From contig DASUHP010000142.1 in NCBI GenBank assembly GCA_036273455.1, forward strand, positions 1 through 64,000: DNA of 64,000 nucleotides, given 5' to 3'. This stretch comes from CAIYRG01 sp036273455 (GTDB lineage Bacteria > Pseudomonadota > Alphaproteobacteria > Micropepsales > Micropepsaceae). Positions 61,313 to 64,000 of the stretch are shown one piece after another; within the stretch, counting starts at the first letter, position 1, and every line of letters starts with the position of its first letter. The notes under the pieces were generated by a model, which saw only the letters and a program-made list of their open reading frames with translations, did not search any database and was not told where the DNA came from. The translations under genes were made by a program, and so were the position numbers.

Positions 61313-61522
61313 ATGTCCTTGCACCGGGAGAATATTCGCTGGTTGCTCTTCATAAAGCAGATTGACCTCGCTTGGTGGATCTGGGGCGGGGCCCGCATCT
61401 ACTTCCTGATCGGCGTACGTAATCGCCTGGCTGTGGCGTTGAACTGGCTGTGGCTGGCCAGTGGCGATCGCAGCACCCGTCTGATCACGCAGACCGAACA
61501 GTGGCAAAAGCCGGTTAGGTAA
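61313..61522 (+). pseudogene. Orphan C-terminal anchor of a type II NADH dehydrogenase
   Basis: A 69-residue frame (MSLHRENIRWLLFIKQIDLA onward) whose middle, LAWWIWGGARIYFLIGVRNR followed by LAVALNWLWLASGDRSTRLI, matches the last 50 or so residues of Ndh-type FAD oxidoreductases, where it forms the amphipathic membrane anchor. The FAD and NAD domains are absent upstream, where the HicA-like gene stands. It is therefore probably the tail of a deleted ndh, though it could be expressed as a small membrane peptide from ATG 61313. Confidence 0.65.
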
Positions 61523-61555
61523 TCACTGCAAGCGAGTCTCTTGGAAACCCGTGTC

Positions 61556-61921
61556 ATGCCTGATTTGAAGCGAGAGTCGTTAGCCCCTTCGCAAGAACGC
61601 CAAATGGCCCTTTCCAGATGGGAGAACGAGGGAGGCGCGGGTCCCTGCGGCCCGCAAGAAGGCCCGAACTCCGCCGAAGTGCAATCCGAAGTGCCTCAGC
61701 TGACCAATGCCGAATTGGTGCAGCTTCGCATCCGCGTGATCGCATTGGAGAACATCGTGATCTCGTTGCTCGCGGAAGCATCCCACAGGCAGCTCGATCT
61801 TATTCGCGAAATGGCAGCTTTTATCTCACCAAGACCAGGCTTCACCCAGCATCCTCTGACGATCCAGGCGGCAATGCAGATGATCGATCTCATTGATCGG
61901 GCCGCTCGTTTCCGGCCCTGA
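61556..61921 (+). CDS. Small protein of unknown function
   Basis: About 121 residues. The N-terminal 45 residues are low in structure (SRWENEGGAGPCGPQEGPNS); the C-terminal part is helical (QLTNAELVQLRIRVIALENI, then FISPRPGFTQHPLTIQAAMQ). Similar hypothetical genes occur in Bradyrhizobium-like accessory regions beside stress genes, as far as I recall. ATG 61556 chosen, with GGAAA upstream; TTG 61541 is also in frame. No function can be given. Confidence 0.6.
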   Translation: MPDLKRESLAPSQERQMALSRWENEGGAGPCGPQEGPNSAEVQSEVPQLTNAELVQLRIRVIALENIVISLLAEASHRQLDLIREMAAFISPRPGFTQHPLTIQAAMQMIDLIDRAARFRP

Positions 61922-62124
61922 AACTTTCATCAACAAAGCGCCGGCATTCCGTTGGCCTTTCAGCACGGAACTCTTGTGCTCCAGACGATTGCCGGACACT
62001 CCAGCTTTGGGATATCCAGATTCATACGGGCGCGTTCGACAGCAGCTGCGGCGGCTCGCAGTTCGGAATTCGTGGCATAGACGATGATAAAGAAGCCAGG
62101 CGCAGCCGTGATTGGAGAGCGGCT

Positions 62125-62340
62125 ATGACCAAACGGTTCAAAGTTGGCGACCTCGTGACCTGGAGGAGGCCGGCCATGTCAGCGGCACGATCATCAAAGT
62201 GCATACTAAAAACGTGGAGTCCAAGGGATATACCCATCATGCGAGCGCGGACGATCCGAAGTACGAAATCAGAGCAGCACGACCGAGCACATTGCGATGC
62301 ATAAAGGTCAGGCGCTGAAGAAAACCCGGCATTGCGAGAC
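62125..62340 (+). pseudogene. HVA1/Tudor-like small protein, broken by two frameshifts
   Basis: Three successive frames give the parts of one hypervirulence-associated (HVA1) Tudor-domain protein of about 70 residues. ATG 62125 opens MTKRFKVGDLVTWR; the next part, EAGHVSGTIIKVHTKNVESK followed by GYTHHASADDPKYEIR, is in another frame; the end, TTEHIAMHKGQALKK (about 62279-62323), is in the third. Each piece matches consecutive conserved blocks of the family, so the gene was recently intact and is now dead unless the reads are in error. Confidence 0.75.
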
Positions 62341-62423
62341 AGCGGGTGCGGCTCTGGCCGAATTTTCTTTGGGAGGTAAACGTGAGGGGGCTCGTCAATA
62401 GAGTGATTTAGGAAACGAGATTC

Positions 62424-64000
62424 ATGACGGACTCGGTGAAGATCGAACCGCCGCGCCACGACGCAATCGCGTCAACTCTGAGCGCAGCGGACGACCGTAT
62501 CGTGCTGAGCGATTGGCTGCCTCCACAGCACGGGATCGTTCCGCGTATTCGCATTGGCCGGCGCTGGATCAGCATCTTGTGGGCGCTACCGATCGGAGCC
62601 GCGACGCTCGTCCTTCTGATCGCACTTGCGCAGAGTTTGCGAGAGCTTCCAGGCGTCCGAGCTTTCATCAGAGATTACCCCGGTATCGCGCAGTCCGCGC
62701 CCTCGGTCGATTCCGGTTTTCCGTGGTGGCTGCAGTTGCAGCACTTCCTCAACATGCTCTTCATGATGTTTATCATTCGCGCCGGGATACAGATCCTCGC
62801 CGATCACCCGCGGCTTTATTGGACCCGGGACTGTACGCCCGGCACCGAATGGTTCCATTTCCAACATCCAGTTCCTGAGGATCGCATTTGGACTTCAAAG
62901 GACGATTCGGTAACGCTGCCGGGTTGGCTGGGTATTCCGGGCATTCGTCATTCCATAGGGCTTGCCCGCTGGTGGCATTTTTCGATCGCGCTGCTGTGGA
63001 CACTCAACGGCATCGCCTTTTACGGGTTGATATTCGCGACTGGTCAGTGGCTTCGTTTGGTGCCCGTGACATGGGGAGTGTTTCCCGCCGCTCTCTCGAC
63101 CGCTCTTCAATATGCGTCACTGAACTTTCCGGTGGACCAAAGCTGGACGCGTTTCAACGGATTACAACAGCTCTCTTATTTTATCACAGTGTTCATCGCC
63201 GCGCCGGTTTCGATTGCGACCGGCCTGATGCAAAGTCCGGCCATTTCCAACAGGTTGGGCTTGATCGGGACCGTACTGAACCGACAGGCTGCTCGCTCCA
63301 TCCATTTCGTCTCGTTCTGCTGGTTCGTGCTGTTCATCCTCGCGCACGGGATTATGGTGTTTGTCACCGGTCTGCGGCAGAACACGAACCACATGTTCGC
63401 AGGAGTGGAAAGCGCCGCCTGGGTCGGGTTCCCGCTGTTTGTCATAGCGATAGTCCTGGTTGGATTGGCGTGGTGGGTCGCTTCACCTTTCACCATCCGG
63501 CACGCGCGTCTGGTGCAGCACATCGGGCGATTCATGGTCGGATGGATCAAGGGTCTGTCGGAATGGTGGGAACCGACTGCCCAGCTTACTGAGAAGGACA
63601 TCTCGCCGCATTTCTGGCCCAACGGCACCATGCCGAACTCCGCGGAGTTCGAGGCGCTGGTGGCGGATGAGTTTACTCACTACCGTTTGCGCGTCGGTGG
63701 ACTCGTGCAGGCGCCGCGCGAATTTTCCTTCGCCGATCTCAAGGCGCTGCCGAAGCAGGAGCAAATCACCACTCATTTCTGCATCCAGGGTTGGTCCGGC
63801 GTCGCGAAGTGGGGCGGCGTTCCGGTGCGCGACATTCTCGACATCGTAAAGCCGGCGCCCGACGCGCGTTACGCGGTGTTTTACTCGTTTTCCGAAGGCT
63901 CCGCCGGCGGCGGCTATTACGACGTTCACGACCTGCACAATATGCGGCACCGCCTGTCCATCCTTGCCTATGAGATGAACGGCGCGCCGGTCAGCGTGCT
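62424..64000 (+). CDS. Cytochrome b561-type / molybdopterin oxidoreductase fusion (runs off the window)
   Basis: An uninterrupted frame from ATG 62424 to the end, 525 codons so far. Residues 1-360 form a membrane domain with about six helices (near 48-70, 101-124, 183-207, 252-271, 293-316, 332-354) and in-membrane histidines His107, His185, His294 and His308 suited to bind two haems b. From about residue 395 the sequence becomes a sulfite-oxidase/YedY-like Moco domain; the candidate molybdenum ligand is Cys453 in THFCIQGWSGVAKWGGVPV. The fusion would pass electrons between the quinone pool and a Moco centre. An AGGAAACGAG site precedes the ATG. The C-terminus and any export signal logic are outside the window. 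Confidence 0.85.
   Translation, partial: MTDSVKIEPPRHDAIASTLSAADDRIVLSDWLPPQHGIVPRIRIGRRWISILWALPIGAATLVLLIALAQSLRELPGVRAFIRDYPGIAQSAPSVDSGFPWWLQLQHFLNMLFMMFIIRAGIQILADHPRLYWTRDCTPGTEWFHFQHPVPEDRIWTSKDDSVTLPGWLGIPGIRHSIGLARWWHFSIALLWTLNGIAFYGLIFATGQWLRLVPVTWGVFPAALSTALQYASLNFPVDQSWTRFNGLQQLSYFITVFIAAPVSIATGLMQSPAISNRLGLIGTVLNRQAARSIHFVSFCWFVLFILAHGIMVFVTGLRQNTNHMFAGVESAAWVGFPLFVIAIVLVGLAWWVASPFTIRHARLVQHIGRFMVGWIKGLSEWWEPTAQLTEKDISPHFWPNGTMPNSAEFEALVADEFTHYRLRVGGLVQAPREFSFADLKALPKQEQITTHFCIQGWSGVAKWGGVPVRDILDIVKPAPDARYAVFYSFSEGSAGGGYYDVHDLHNMRHRLSILAYEMNGAPVSV

Overview
The window is about 60% GC and reads as an ordinary alphaproteobacterial chromosome segment that becomes accessory and partly decayed in its last 4.3 kb. 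The alphaproteobacterial signs are the aa3 oxidase cluster with ctaB, a tiny CoxF-like gene, ctaG and coxC in order; hemA of the 5-aminolevulinate synthase type; a Ros/MucR zinc-finger regulator; an LdtR-like MarR protein; an E1-beta PDH subunit carrying its own lipoyl domain; nrdR-ribD-ribE-ribBA-ribH-nusB-thiL; and Cbp3-like chaperone, yceD, rpmF, plsX, fabH, ihfA in order. A lineage near Rhizomicrobium/Micropepsales or Rhizobiales would fit, but the genus is only a weak inference.

Layout. 1-6.7 kb: end of glutamate-cysteine ligase, small unknown proteins, a glutathione transferase, PEP carboxylase and TldD. 6.9-13.2 kb: cytochrome c oxidase operon (subunits II, I, III with ctaB, CoxF-like, ctaG, DUF983, SURF1). 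13.2-18.7 kb: thrC, an M16 peptidase, a GNAT acetyltransferase, a membrane PAS sensor with no output domain, and YqgE. 18.8-28.7 kb: peroxiredoxin, ceramidase-like membrane hydrolase, enolase, a secreted NHL propeller, a remnant of an AI-2E-type transporter tail, FtsB, and pdhA-pdhB-pdhC-lpd closed by a strong terminator. 28.7-36.7 kb: secreted unknown, DUF502, metG, a frameshifted vapC with an unusual partner gene, bpt and a penicillin-acylase-family hydrolase. 36.8-41.1 kb: MarR-EmrA-EmrB efflux operon, a PCuAC copper chaperone and a TetR regulator. 41.1-47.4 kb: hemB, 3-hydroxyisobutyryl-CoA hydrolase, LdtR-like regulator, hemA, mucR, glyA. 47.5-52.7 kb: nrdR and the riboflavin operon with nusB and thiL. 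52.8-59.7 kb: proton-pumping pyrophosphatase, BamE lipoprotein, the yceD-rpmF-plsX-fabH-ihfA block and tRNA-Pro(GGG). 59.7-64 kb: about 600 bp without a recognisable gene, a Crp/Fnr regulator, a solitary HicA-like protein, an orphan C-terminal anchor of a type II NADH dehydrogenase, a small unknown protein, a doubly frameshifted HVA1/Tudor gene, and an open-ended cytochrome b / molybdopterin oxidoreductase fusion.

Together the genes cover aerobic respiration (oxidase, its haem A and copper assembly factors, haem synthesis, PCuAC, bc1 chaperone), central carbon flux (PPC, enolase, PDH), flavin and one-carbon metabolism, and lipid initiation. The most unusual material is the region after tRNA-Pro, which looks like an acquired redox/stress island undergoing decay, plus several gene fragments (vapC, AI-2E tail, Ndh tail, HVA1) and a possible one-base frameshift at the plsX start. 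I did not find a clear new defence system or a CRISPR array.
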